This document shows positions 39,477 to 47,006 of a DNA stretch of 47,006 bases, one piece after another; position 1 is the stretch's first letter, and each line of letters starts with the position of its first letter. The notes below the pieces were generated by a model, which was given only the letters and a program-made list of their open reading frames with translations, had not been told where the DNA came from and did no database searches. A program made the position numbers and the translations under genes. Source of the stretch: Methylococcaceae bacterium UBA4132 (lineage in GTDB: Bacteria > Pseudomonadota > Gammaproteobacteria > Methylococcales > Methylomonadaceae); the NCBI GenBank assembly GCA_002380945.1, contig DFWO01000093.1, positions 1-47,006 on the forward strand, given 5' to 3'.

Positions 39477-40364
39477 TTAAATAGTCACTTGTTTAAGATT
39501 TCTTAATGGTGCAGCGTTCCAATGTGTGATTGCCCAGCTTATTAATTCACTGACTGGAGCGTGTTGTAATTCATGTGGCGGATTTTGTTTTAACAATTCC
39601 AATAACTCAAAAATCACCCTATTCGGTGTTGTTAAATTAACAGCCGTGGCGCGTGTCTGTTTACTGAGTTTATAGCCGATTTGATCCACGATAACGGGAA
39701 CGTGCATATAATCAGGCGTAGGTAAGCCTAATAACTGTTGTAAATAAATTTGTTTGGGCGTTTCTGCTAATAAATCACAACCACGCATCACTTGATTAAT
39801 CTGTTGCAGGTAGTCATCAATCACGACTGCAAATTGGTAGGCAATAATCCCATCTTTGCGTTTTAAAATAAAGTCGCCATGTTGTTCGGCTATATTATGA
39901 GCGATTAAACCTTGTAGACCATCGTTAAAGCTAATAACGCCAGCATTGGTTTTGACGCGCAAGGCGTAGGGGCTATCAGGTGGCGTTAATTTATTGCGAC
40001 ACAAACCACTATAAATAGCAGTTGTTTGACTAGTAGCCAAGGTTTTTCGACTGCAACTACACGGGTAAATGAGCTGATGATTAGCCAGTTCGTTGAGCTT
40101 ATCTTGATACGCATTCAGACATTGGCTTTGATAAGCCACGCTATCATCCCAATACAGACCAAACGTATCGAGTGTTGTTAAGATGGCACTGTCCGCGCCT
40201 TTTACATTACGCGGGGTATCGAGATCATCAATACGGAGTAACCATTTACCGTGCTGTGAACGTGCCTGTAAAAAACTAGCCAGCGCGGTGTAAAGTGAGC
40301 CAAGGTGTAAAGGGCCGGTTGGCGAGGGTGCGAACCGCCCTATGATGTTGTCTGGGTTAGACAA
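39477..40364 (-). CDS. gluQ: Glutamyl-Q tRNA(Asp) synthetase
   Basis: A 295-residue truncated GluRS paralogue that attaches glutamate to queuosine in tRNA-Asp. It has FAPSPTGPLHLGSLYTAL with the HIGH-like site, RIDDLDTPR, the zinc-binding cysteines of YPCSCSRK and GLCRN, and a KMSKS-like KLSKQ. It lacks the anticodon-binding domain of GluRS, as expected. No ATG fits the N-terminus; the start is TTG at 40364, 2 bp after the dksA stop. The dksA-gluQ order and close coupling are classical in gammaproteobacteria. Confidence 0.94.
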   Translation of the reverse strand: MSNPDNIIGRFAPSPTGPLHLGSLYTALASFLQARSQHGKWLLRIDDLDTPRNVKGADSAILTTLDTFGLYWDDSVAYQSQCLNAYQDKLNELANHQLIYPCSCSRKTLATSQTTAIYSGLCRNKLTPPDSPYALRVKTNAGVISFNDGLQGLIAHNIAEQHGDFILKRKDGIIAYQFAVVIDDYLQQINQVMRGCDLLAETPKQIYLQQLLGLPTPDYMHVPVIVDQIGYKLSKQTRATAVNLTTPNRVIFELLELLKQNPPHELQHAPVSELISWAITHWNAAPLRNLKQVTI

Positions 40365-40366
40365 GT

Positions 40367-40801
40367 TTAACCCATTTGTTTTTCTCGAATTTCATCCAAG
40401 GTTTTGCAGTCGATACACAAAGTCGCCGTTGGTCTTGCTTCTAAACGACGAATACCTATATCAATACCGCACGATTCACAAAAGCCATAATCGCCTGATT
40501 CAATTTCTTTAAGAGCCTCATCAATCTTTTTAATCAGGCGGCGTTCACGGTCACGCGTTCTCAATTCCAAACTGAACTCTGACTCTTGAGTCGCACGATC
40601 ATTAGGATCAGGAAAATTAGCCGCATCATCCTGCATGTGGTGAACTGTACGGTCTACTTCGTGCATTAATTCAGCTTTCCAATTATTTAGAATGCTCTCA
40701 AAATGTTTGAGTTGTTTGTCATTCATGTATTCTTCGCCTTCTACTTCTGCATAAGGCTTAAAACTGAAAGGTGACACATTCGATTTAGCACTATCGGTCA
40801 T
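40367..40801 (-). CDS. dksA: RNA polymerase-binding transcription factor DksA
   Basis: A 144-residue DksA that binds the RNA polymerase secondary channel and works with ppGpp. The coiled-coil tip carries NFPDPNDRATQESE with both functional aspartates. The zinc finger has cysteines in CESCG and LCIDC, and the protein ends EIREKQMG. GGAG lies 9 bp upstream of the ATG and a promoter is seen at 40841-40869. It is followed by gluQ. Confidence 0.97.
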   Translation of the reverse strand: MTDSAKSNVSPFSFKPYAEVEGEEYMNDKQLKHFESILNNWKAELMHEVDRTVHHMQDDAANFPDPNDRATQESEFSLELRTRDRERRLIKKIDEALKEIESGDYGFCESCGIDIGIRRLEARPTATLCIDCKTLDEIREKQMG

Positions 40802-40840
40802 CCATTAACTCCAAAGGACAAGGTAAATAAAAACTGCGCA

Positions 40841-40869
40841 TTTTTAGCAGAATAGTCACCTGTTAGCAA
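40841..40869 (-). promoter_or_regulatory. Putative dksA promoter
   Basis: On the minus strand TTGCTA (40869-40864) and TAAAAA (40846-40841) are spaced by 17 bp, 40 bp upstream of the dksA ATG. Confidence 0.45.
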
Positions 40870-40901
40870 GGATTATTGGTATGATTCTAATTTTTTGACC
40901 A

Positions 40902-42089
40902 ATGGTGTTGCAGATGGATAAACGATTAGCAAAACGAACTTTCGATATATCCTCGTTTCATGTCATGGATTTATTACGCCGTGCTAAACAATTAGAGGCA
41001 CAAGGTAGAGATGTGATTCACATGGAAATTGGTGAACCAGACTTTACTGCACCGCAAATGATTGTCGATGCAGGCGTTAAACAACTGCTTACAGGTGAGA
41101 TTAAATATACTTCTGCGGCTGGTTTGCCTGCATTACGCGAAAAAATTGCCGAATTTTATCAGCAACGCTATGGGGTAACCGTTGCAACACAACGTATTTT
41201 TGTCACTCCAGGTGCATCAGGGGCGTTTTTATTGGCATTTGGCGTAAGTTTGAACCCACAAGATGAGCTATTAATGACCGACCCGTGCTACCCCTGTAAC
41301 AGCAATTTTGCGACCTTATTTGATGCTAAAACTAAAACTATCCCTGTTAATGCAGATTCAAATTACCAACTAACTGCTGAATATATTCAGCAAAACTGGA
41401 CATCCGTAAGCAAAGGCGTGTTAATCGCTTCGCCGTCTAATCCAACAGGTACATTAATTACCGCTGAGGATTTAAAGCAAGCCATTGAAACAGTTAATAA
41501 TTTAGGTGGGTGTTTTTATTCCGATGAAATTTATCACGGCTTAGTCTATGACCAACCTGCTGCTTCTGCCTTAGAGTTTAGTGATGATGTATTTATCATC
41601 AATAGTTTTTCTAAATATTTTGCCATGACAGGTTGGCGTATTGGTTGGTTAATCGTGCCAGAAGGCTTTATTGAAGCCACGGAAAAACTGGCACAAAATA
41701 TTTTCATTGCCACATCAACTGACGCGCAATATGCCGCACTCGCTGCTTTTAATCCCGACACACAGGCAGAATTGGAACGTAGACGCAAAGAGTTTGCCTT
41801 ACGCCGTGATTTTCTTTATGAAAACCTTTTACGCCTCGGTTTTGAAATTTCTGTCAAACCCGAAGGCGCGTTTTATATTTACGCTAACTGTCGTAAATTC
41901 ACCGATGACAGTTATTCATTTGCCTTAGATTTGTTGGAAGCTGAAGCGGTAGCTATTACGCCTGGTAAAGATTTTGGCACGCATGACGCACGCCACGCGC
42001 TACGGTTTGCTTATACTACATCCATAGAACGCATGGCGATTGCTATAAAACGTTTGGAGCGATTTTTGGTAATGCGTAACTACGCGTGA
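40902..42089 (+). CDS. Class I PLP-dependent aminotransferase (AlaA/AspC-like)
   Basis: A 395-residue fold-type I aminotransferase. Seen are MEIGEPDFTAP, the PLP-phosphate region PGASGAFLLAF, the substrate/PLP motif SPSNPTGTL, YSDEIYHGL, the PLP lysine in NSFSKYFAMTGWRIGW (about residue 238) and RFAYTTSIERM with the carboxylate-binding arginine. Aspartate, alanine and aromatic donors are all possible. It is not of the class V type used for serine-glyoxylate transamination, so it should not be read as Sga despite the serine-cycle neighbours. The start is either ATG 40902 or ATG 40914; neither has a clear ribosome-binding site. Confidence 0.87.
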   Translation: MVLQMDKRLAKRTFDISSFHVMDLLRRAKQLEAQGRDVIHMEIGEPDFTAPQMIVDAGVKQLLTGEIKYTSAAGLPALREKIAEFYQQRYGVTVATQRIFVTPGASGAFLLAFGVSLNPQDELLMTDPCYPCNSNFATLFDAKTKTIPVNADSNYQLTAEYIQQNWTSVSKGVLIASPSNPTGTLITAEDLKQAIETVNNLGGCFYSDEIYHGLVYDQPAASALEFSDDVFIINSFSKYFAMTGWRIGWLIVPEGFIEATEKLAQNIFIATSTDAQYAALAAFNPDTQAELERRRKEFALRRDFLYENLLRLGFEISVKPEGAFYIYANCRKFTDDSYSFALDLLEAEAVAITPGKDFGTHDARHALRFAYTTSIERMAIAIKRLERFLVMRNYA

Positions 42090-42099
42090 TTTGTACGCT

Positions 42100-42128
42100 G
42101 TAGAGGCGTTGCAATGCAACGTCTCTAC
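42100..42128. repeat. Dispersed palindrome between convergent genes
   Basis: GTAGAGGCGTTGC pairs with GCAACGTCTCTAC (one G-U), a widespread 'GTAGAGACGTTGC' type palindrome. It sits between the stops of the aminotransferase and malate dehydrogenase genes and may serve as a shared mRNA end. Confidence 0.7.
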
Positions 42129-42152
42129 GAGTCGCTTGTTTTAGCACTATAG

Positions 42153-43130
42153 CTATAACAAATGTTCAACTGCCTCGCGTTCTTCTTTTAACTCAGTTTC
42201 GCTTGCACGCATTTTTTGTTTGCTAAACTCATTAATCGGCAAACCTTTAACAATTTTTAATTTGCCATTAATGACAGTAACAGGAAACGAATAAACCAAG
42301 CCTTTATCAATACCATAGCTACCGTCAGACAATACGCCCATACTCACCCAATCGCCTTCTTCTGTGCCTAATGCCCAAGTGCGCATTTGATCAATCGCCG
42401 CGTTCGCCGCTGAAGCCGCACTGGATTGTCCTCTGGCAGCAATAACTGCCGCGCCACGTTGCTGAACCGTCGGAATAAAATCATTGACAAACCAGTCATT
42501 TTCTACCAATGACAATGCGTCTTGCCCTTTGACTTTGGCGTGATGTAAGTCTGGATATTGTGTAGTGGAATGATTACCCCAGATGGTCATGTTTTTTATA
42601 TCCGTGACTAACACGCCACATTTTTCTGCTAACTGGCTGATAGCACGATTGTGATCTAAGCGGGTCATGCAGGAGAAATTTTCAGGCTTCAAATCAGGTG
42701 CGTTTTTTAAGGCGATTAAGGCATTCGTATTGGCGGGATTGCCTGTCACTAATACCTTAACATCACGACTGGCAACTTCATTTAAGGCTTTACCTTGTAC
42801 CGAGAAAATTTCAGCATTTACCTCTAATAAGTCTTTACGCTCCATACCCGCGCCTCTTGGACGCGCACCGACCAAAAACGCATAATCGACATTTTTAAAC
42901 GCTATTTTAGGATCATCAGTGATTTCAACGCGCCGTAGTAACGGGCTAGCGCAATCTTTTAATTCCATAACCACGCCTTGCAAAGCCGCCATTGCGGGGG
43001 TAATTTCTAACAAATGCAATACGATAGGTTGCTCAGGACCTAACAAAGACCCTGATGCTAAACGAAACAGCAATGAATAACTAATTTGACCTGCCGCGCC
43101 TGTAACTGCTATGTGTATAGGTGTTTTCAT
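42153..43130 (-). CDS. mdh: NAD-dependent malate dehydrogenase
   Basis: A 325-residue malate dehydrogenase of the group 2 (cytosolic-like) type. It has the nucleotide fold VTGAAGQISYSLLFRLASG, the substrate loop GARPRGAGMERKDLL, TGNPANTNALIAL, the catalytic pair in RLDHNRAISQLAEK and IWGNHSTTQYPDL. It interconverts malate and oxaloacetate in the TCA cycle; in serine-cycle organisms it also makes malate for malyl-CoA formation. It is divergent from mtdA with a 158-bp shared upstream region, which contains a TATAAT (43247-43252) facing mtdA. Confidence 0.95.
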   Translation of the reverse strand: MKTPIHIAVTGAAGQISYSLLFRLASGSLLGPEQPIVLHLLEITPAMAALQGVVMELKDCASPLLRRVEITDDPKIAFKNVDYAFLVGARPRGAGMERKDLLEVNAEIFSVQGKALNEVASRDVKVLVTGNPANTNALIALKNAPDLKPENFSCMTRLDHNRAISQLAEKCGVLVTDIKNMTIWGNHSTTQYPDLHHAKVKGQDALSLVENDWFVNDFIPTVQQRGAAVIAARGQSSAASAANAAIDQMRTWALGTEEGDWVSMGVLSDGSYGIDKGLVYSFPVTVINGKLKIVKGLPINEFSKQKMRASETELKEEREAVEHLL

Positions 43131-43288
43131 TCGATTTCCTTAACTTGTGTATGCAATAAAACGTGATGGTTATCATAATACACAGCGTAGTCACACTTCG
43201 CCAGAAAAACCCACGGCTTAATCACGGCGCGGTTTTGTTTATCGGGTATAATGGCGCGTGAAATCATTAGCAAATTCTCAGGTTAACC

Positions 43289-44155
43289 ATGAAGAAATTA
43301 CTCTTTCAATTCGATACTGATACTTACCCCTCTGTTTTTGATACCGTTGTTGGCTACGATGGCGGTGCCGATCATGTCATTGGACACGGCAGTTTAATGC
43401 CTGACAATGTGACTGCATTAGTCGAAGGTGCTATTTTTACTCGCGCCCCTAAAGATAAGAAAAATACCGCGATTTTTGTTGGCGGCAGTGACATCATTGC
43501 AGGTGAAGCATTGTTCGCCGCTGTGCAGCAGCATTTTTTTTACGGTTTTCAAGTATCGGTGATGCTAGACAGTAATGGCAGTAATACCACCGCCGCCGCC
43601 GCCGTGGCAAAACTCGCTATTAGCGGCACACTGGCAGGTAAAAAAGCCGTTGTCTTAGCAGGCACAGGTCCCGTTGGACAACGTGCCGCCGCTATGTTGG
43701 CAGGCGAGGGCGCGAAAGTATCCATTACCGCACGAACAATGGCACGCGCCGTACAAGCCTGTGACAACATGAAAGCCCGTTTTGGTGTGGACATCACACC
43801 AATCGAAGCCTTCGATAATGATGCCAGAGCCAAAGCTATTGAACATGCCAATATTGTGTTGGCAACAGGCGCGGCAGGTATTGAATTACTAACCCCCGAA
43901 CAATGGCAGAATAACCCCAACCTTGAAATGATCGTTGATGCCAATGCTACGCCACCGTTAGGTATTGGCGGCACAGATATGATGGATAAAGGCATTGATC
44001 GTCACGGTAAAATTGTCTGGGGTGCAATCGGTTTCGGTGCGTTAAAACTGGCTTTACACCGCGCTTGCATTGCACAATTATTTACCGATAACAAACAAGT
44101 ATTGGATGCAGAAAACATTTTTGCCTTGGCTAAAGAGATGGCACAAGCCGAGTGA
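43289..44155 (+). CDS. mtdA: NAD(P)-dependent methylene-tetrahydromethanopterin/methylene-tetrahydrofolate dehydrogenase MtdA
   Basis: A 288-residue MtdA-type enzyme, oxidising methylene-H4MPT and methylene-H4F in C1 metabolism. It starts with the family's KKLLFQFDTDTYPSVFDTVVGYDGGAD in pieces (LLFQFDTD, VVGYDGGAD), then FVGGSDIIAGEALF, the Rossmann motif VVLAGTGPVGQRAAAMLAGEGA with TARTM that recognises NADP, and VDANATPPLGIGG. The NADP-type pocket distinguishes it from MtdB. Its stop overlaps the GTG start of the glycerate kinase gene by 3 bp. It is the clearest methylotrophy marker of the window. Confidence 0.93.
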   Translation: MKKLLFQFDTDTYPSVFDTVVGYDGGADHVIGHGSLMPDNVTALVEGAIFTRAPKDKKNTAIFVGGSDIIAGEALFAAVQQHFFYGFQVSVMLDSNGSNTTAAAAVAKLAISGTLAGKKAVVLAGTGPVGQRAAAMLAGEGAKVSITARTMARAVQACDNMKARFGVDITPIEAFDNDARAKAIEHANIVLATGAAGIELLTPEQWQNNPNLEMIVDANATPPLGIGGTDMMDKGIDRHGKIVWGAIGFGALKLALHRACIAQLFTDNKQVLDAENIFALAKEMAQAE

Positions 44156-45444
44156 ATGACACATTAAAATCTCATGCCCTGCAAATTTTTCAAGCAGGCG
44201 TTCAAGCTGCCGACCCGTATCAAGTCGTTAAGCGTTGCTTGCATCTGGACAATGGCAACGAAAAAATTCACCTGATTGCTTTTGGTAAAGCCGCTTGTGC
44301 AATGGCGCAAGCAGCACAAGAACTAATTCCCGCCGCCCGTTTAGCAGGAACTGGCATTGCCGTGACCAATTATGAAAATGTGATGGCAGTTGATAATGTC
44401 GAAGTCATCGGTGCAGGGCATCCATTACCCAATACCGATGGTTTTCATGCCGCCCAAAAAATTGCCGAGCGTGTTAAACAAGCACAAAGCAATGATTTAG
44501 TGTTGGTCTTAATCAGCGGCGGCGGTTCGGCATTATTACCGTATCCCGTTGAAGGTATCACTTTAGCAGAAAAAATTGCCACCACTGATTTATTACTCGC
44601 CTGTGGTGCAACGATTAATGAAATCAACTGTGTTCGTAAACACTTATCACGTTTAAAAGGCGGTGGTTTAGCTAAACTTGCCGCACCTGCCAACGTTCAC
44701 GCGTTAATTTTATCGGATGTATTAGGCGATGATTTAAGCACCATTGCTAGCGGTACAACGGTTCCAGACAACACAACATATGCCGAGGCAATTGCAGTAC
44801 TGAAAAACAAAGGCGTGTGGTTAGCGGCACCTGAATCGGTGCGTCACCATTTAGCACAAGGCGAGCAAGGTCTGATTGCCGAAACGCCCAAACCGAATGA
44901 TAGCGTGTTTAAGCATACTAGCCATATTCTCTGCGGTAGCAATACCCTGAGTTTAAAAGCTGCACAACAAACCGCCGAACAGTTGGGCTATCAAACACAG
45001 CTATACAGTGAACAACTGTGCGGTATTGCTAGAGACGAAGCTGAACAGTTAGCCCTCTATGCAAGCAATATCACGCCTGTAGCAAAACCATTGGTATTAT
45101 TAGCAGGCGGCGAAACCACCGTACAACTTAAAGGCAATGGCAAAGGCGGACGCAATCAAGAATTTGCCTTAGCTTTTGCCATTGCTGCACAAAAATATGG
45201 CTTAACAGGGCAATGGACATTACTCAGCGGTGGTACAGACGGACGTGATGGACCTACCCATGCCGCAGGTGGCATAGTAAATGCTAATAGTTTACAAGCT
45301 ATGCTTAACGCAGGCATTAATCCAAGCGCGTATTTAGACAATAACGATGCCTACAATGCTTTACACGCAGCTAATGATTTACTGATAACAGGCGCGACAG
45401 GCACTAACGTCGCCGACTTACAAATTTTATTACTACACCCCTAG
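44152..45444 (+). CDS. gck: Glycerate 2-kinase (MOFRL family)
   Basis: A 430-residue glycerate kinase of the MOFRL/GckA type, phosphorylating glycerate to 2-phosphoglycerate at the exit of the serine cycle. Conserved blocks are FGKAACAMAQAA, GAGHPLPNTDGFHAA, VLISGGGSALLPYP, NCVRKHLSRLKGGGLA and the MOFRL end GGRNQEFALAFA, LSGGTDGRDGPTHAAGG. The start is GTG at 44152 inside the mtdA stop; the nearby ATG at 44156 is out of frame. Co-translation with mtdA and proximity of glyA place it in C1 assimilation. Confidence 0.92.
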   Translation: MNDTLKSHALQIFQAGVQAADPYQVVKRCLHLDNGNEKIHLIAFGKAACAMAQAAQELIPAARLAGTGIAVTNYENVMAVDNVEVIGAGHPLPNTDGFHAAQKIAERVKQAQSNDLVLVLISGGGSALLPYPVEGITLAEKIATTDLLLACGATINEINCVRKHLSRLKGGGLAKLAAPANVHALILSDVLGDDLSTIASGTTVPDNTTYAEAIAVLKNKGVWLAAPESVRHHLAQGEQGLIAETPKPNDSVFKHTSHILCGSNTLSLKAAQQTAEQLGYQTQLYSEQLCGIARDEAEQLALYASNITPVAKPLVLLAGGETTVQLKGNGKGGRNQEFALAFAIAAQKYGLTGQWTLLSGGTDGRDGPTHAAGGIVNANSLQAMLNAGINPSAYLDNNDAYNALHAANDLLITGATGTNVADLQILLLHP

Positions 45445-45454
45445 GAGACACCTA

Positions 45455-46705
45455 ATGTTTGAAAAAACCATGACCATCGCTGGCTTTGATGATGACCTAT
45501 TCACTGCAATGGAAGAAGAACGCCAACGCCAACAAGATCATATTGAATTAATCGCCTCAGAAAACTACACCAGCCCACGCGTTATGGAAGCGCAAGGTTC
45601 ACAACTAACCAATAAATACGCCGAAGGCTATCCTGGTAAACGCTATTACGGCGGCTGTGAATATGTCGATAAAGTTGAACAACTGGCGATTGACCGTGCC
45701 AAAGCCCTATTTGGTGCAGATTACGCCAACGTACAAGCCCATTCTGGTTCACAAGCCAACATGGCAGTGTTTATGGCGTTGGTACAACCGCATGACACTA
45801 TTCTAGGCTTGAGCTTAGCCGATGGCGGACACTTAACCCACGGTGCAAAACCCAACTTTTCAGGCAAAATCTACAATTCTGTTCAATATGGCTTAAACAA
45901 AGAAACAGGCGAAATTGATTACGCACAAGTCGAAGCCTTAGCCCTAGAACACAAGCCCAAAGTCATCGTGGCAGGTTTTTCTGCCTATTCGCGTGTTTGG
46001 GATTGGCAACGTTTCCGCGACATCGCCGACAAAGTAGGTGCGTATTTTGTCGTTGATATGGCTCACGTTGCGGGCTTAATTGCCGCTGGCGAATATCCTA
46101 ATCCCGTTCCGTTTGCCGATGTTGTTACCAGCACCACCCACAAATCGTTACGCGGTCCGCGTGGTGGTTTGATTTTGTGTAACAACCCTGACATCGCCAA
46201 AAAAATCGACTCAGTAATTTTTCCTGGTATTCAAGGTGGTCCTGCTATGCACGTTATCGCCGCTAAAGCGGTGGCGTTTAAAGAAGCCATGCAGCCTGAG
46301 TTTAAAGCCTATCAGCAACAAGTGGTTAAAAATGCCAAAGCAATGGCGAAAGTATTTATAAACCGTGGTTTTGATGTCGTCTCAGGCGGCACCGACAACC
46401 ATTTAATGTTGGTATCACTCATTCCGAAAGGCATCACAGGCAAAGCGGCAGACGCGGCACTCAATAAAGCCCACATCACTGTCAACAAAAACGCCGTCCC
46501 CAACGACCCACAATCCCCTTTCGTCACCAGCGGCATCCGCGTCGGCACACCTGCACCTACCACACGCGGTTTTAAAGAAGCCGAAGTCACCGAAATCGCA
46601 GGCTTAATGTGTGATGTCATGGAAAACATGGAAGACGAAAACGTATTAGCGGCAGTGCGTGAAAAAGTCGCCGTGTTGTGTGCGAAGTTTCCTGTTTATA
46701 GTTAA
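45455..46705 (+). CDS. glyA: Serine hydroxymethyltransferase
   Basis: A 416-residue GlyA, making serine from glycine and methylene-tetrahydrofolate, the entry reaction of the serine cycle and a general source of C1 units. Seen are IELIASENYTS, NKYAEGYPGKRYYGGCE, AHSGSQANMAVF, the PLP lysine in VTSTTHKSLRGPRGG and TSGIRVGTPAPTTRG. AGGAGA lies 7 bp before the ATG, which is 10 bp after the glycerate kinase stop, so mtdA-gck-glyA form one unit. Confidence 0.97.
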   Translation: MFEKTMTIAGFDDDLFTAMEEERQRQQDHIELIASENYTSPRVMEAQGSQLTNKYAEGYPGKRYYGGCEYVDKVEQLAIDRAKALFGADYANVQAHSGSQANMAVFMALVQPHDTILGLSLADGGHLTHGAKPNFSGKIYNSVQYGLNKETGEIDYAQVEALALEHKPKVIVAGFSAYSRVWDWQRFRDIADKVGAYFVVDMAHVAGLIAAGEYPNPVPFADVVTSTTHKSLRGPRGGLILCNNPDIAKKIDSVIFPGIQGGPAMHVIAAKAVAFKEAMQPEFKAYQQQVVKNAKAMAKVFINRGFDVVSGGTDNHLMLVSLIPKGITGKAADAALNKAHITVNKNAVPNDPQSPFVTSGIRVGTPAPTTRGFKEAEVTEIAGLMCDVMENMEDENVLAAVREKVAVLCAKFPVYS

Positions 46706-46728
46706 TCGTAAGAGAGCATAGAGTTTAG

Positions 46729-46779
46729 GTCGGATTAGCATAGTGTTGCATTGTGTCGGGTTACGCTGTCGCTAACCCG
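46729..46779. repeat. Dispersed repeat after glyA
   Basis: Two copies of GTCGG(A/G)TTA (46731 and 46756) are followed by a hairpin CGGGTTA (46757-46763) / TAACCCG (46773-46779). This 'tcgggttacgc...gctaaccc' type is a common dispersed palindrome and may end the glyA transcript. Confidence 0.55.
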
Positions 46780-46795
46780 CCTCCAAACTACAAAC

Positions 46796-46915
46796 TTAGT
46801 AACGTTTGATGAGATTGAGCGCGTGACAGGTGAAAAAATCCCAGTTGCGGATTATGCAAAATATGAGAAACCACCAACATCATGGTTAATTCCAAAAGGG
46901 TGTAACAAAAGCTGA
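46796..46915 (+). pseudogene. Remnant of a small protein (DUF7662-like)
   Basis: The frame LVTFDEIERVTGEKIPVADYA...TSWLIPKGCNKS ends in a stop and has no start codon in a proper place. The FDEIERVTG...LP pattern resembles the conserved part of small DUF7662-type proteins. It directly follows a dispersed repeat, so it is probably a truncated passenger. The identification is weak. Confidence 0.35.
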
Positions 46916-46967
46916 TAGCTGGTATTTTTTCGTATTATTTGATTTCCCATTTATCAGGAATGTAAAA

Positions 46968-47006
46968 ATGAGTTTCAATTATCTTAGAAGTTACGCATTG
47001 ACAGAG
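46968..47006 (+). CDS. 5' end of an unidentified gene (cut by window edge)
   Basis: ATG at 46968 with AGGA 8-9 bp upstream opens a frame of 13 codons (MSFNYLRSYALTE) that runs out of the window. Too little is visible for a family call. Confidence 0.5.
   Translation, partial: MSFNYLRSYALTE

Noticed and set aside
40902..42089. Serine-glyoxylate aminotransferase of the serine cycle
   Set aside because: Motifs are those of class I (AspC/AlaA-like) enzymes, not of the class V family to which Sga belongs.
43549..43995. 148-codon open frame antisense to mtdA
   Set aside because: It mirrors the codon pattern of the well-supported mtdA gene and has no independent motif.

Overview
The window looks like chromosome from a moderately AT-rich gammaproteobacterium with C1 metabolism, most likely a type I methanotroph (Methylococcales). 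Two things point there. The order hemA - TPR lipoprotein - lolB - ispE - tRNA-Gln - prs - rplY - pth is a gammaproteobacterial housekeeping block, as is the dksA-gluQ pair. At the right end lies a serine-cycle/tetrahydropterin cluster (malate dehydrogenase, MtdA, MOFRL glycerate 2-kinase, GlyA). A methylotrophic Thiotrichales (Beggiatoa-like) host cannot be excluded from sequence alone.

Layout. 1-4265: a gene tail, an ABC exporter half-transporter, a PHP-domain RNase AM, a family-4 uracil-DNA glycosylase and RimI. 4347-13304: an extended SUF iron-sulfur operon (Rrf2 regulator, sufB, sufC, sufD, sufS, sufU) behind a promoter that overlaps an IscR type-1-like operator. It is interrupted by a Doc-type toxin-antitoxin pair between sufB and sufC, by a second block (MITE-like element, DUF4236 protein, YoeB-type toxin-antitoxin pair, DUF2721 protein) between sufD and sufS, and by a transglutaminase-like protein between sufS and sufU. 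Short palindromes with a common ACGC-N3-GCGT core accumulate at these insertions. 13448-16313: acyltransferase, 'host attachment' family protein, small monooxygenase-like and periplasmic proteins. 16318-23306: the hemA-to-pth block, including a textbook terminator hairpin inside the start of pth. 23501-30410 (minus strand): a single-chain type IIG restriction-modification enzyme carrying about 68 residues of repeat-derived sequence in frame, then two overlapping membrane-associated GTPases of dynamin-like appearance.

30488-38977 is an accessory region that looks like metal handling. It holds a lipoprotein, two HupE/UreJ-type metal permeases, a 39-residue lipoprotein with elaborate inverted repeats, two tandem paralogous helical periplasmic proteins, two membrane proteins, a CopC-like protein that lacks the usual histidines, an anchored periplasmic protein, a CxxCH lipoprotein and a FecA-like TonB-dependent receptor broken by two frameshifts. 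The region is bracketed by an intact lipoprotein gene and a degenerate copy of its 3' end, and it abuts a tRNA-Pro/tRNA-Arg pair. This is the strongest candidate for an undescribed system in the window. The metal it serves is an inference.

39477-47006: gluQ-dksA, an AlaA/AspC-like aminotransferase, malate dehydrogenase, mtdA-gck (overlapping stop and start), glyA, a repeat and gene remnant, and the first codons of one more gene. Together, the C1 genes would carry formaldehyde-level carbon (via methylene-tetrahydropterin/folate and serine) to phosphoglycerate and malate. The SUF operon would supply Fe-S clusters to such a metabolism.
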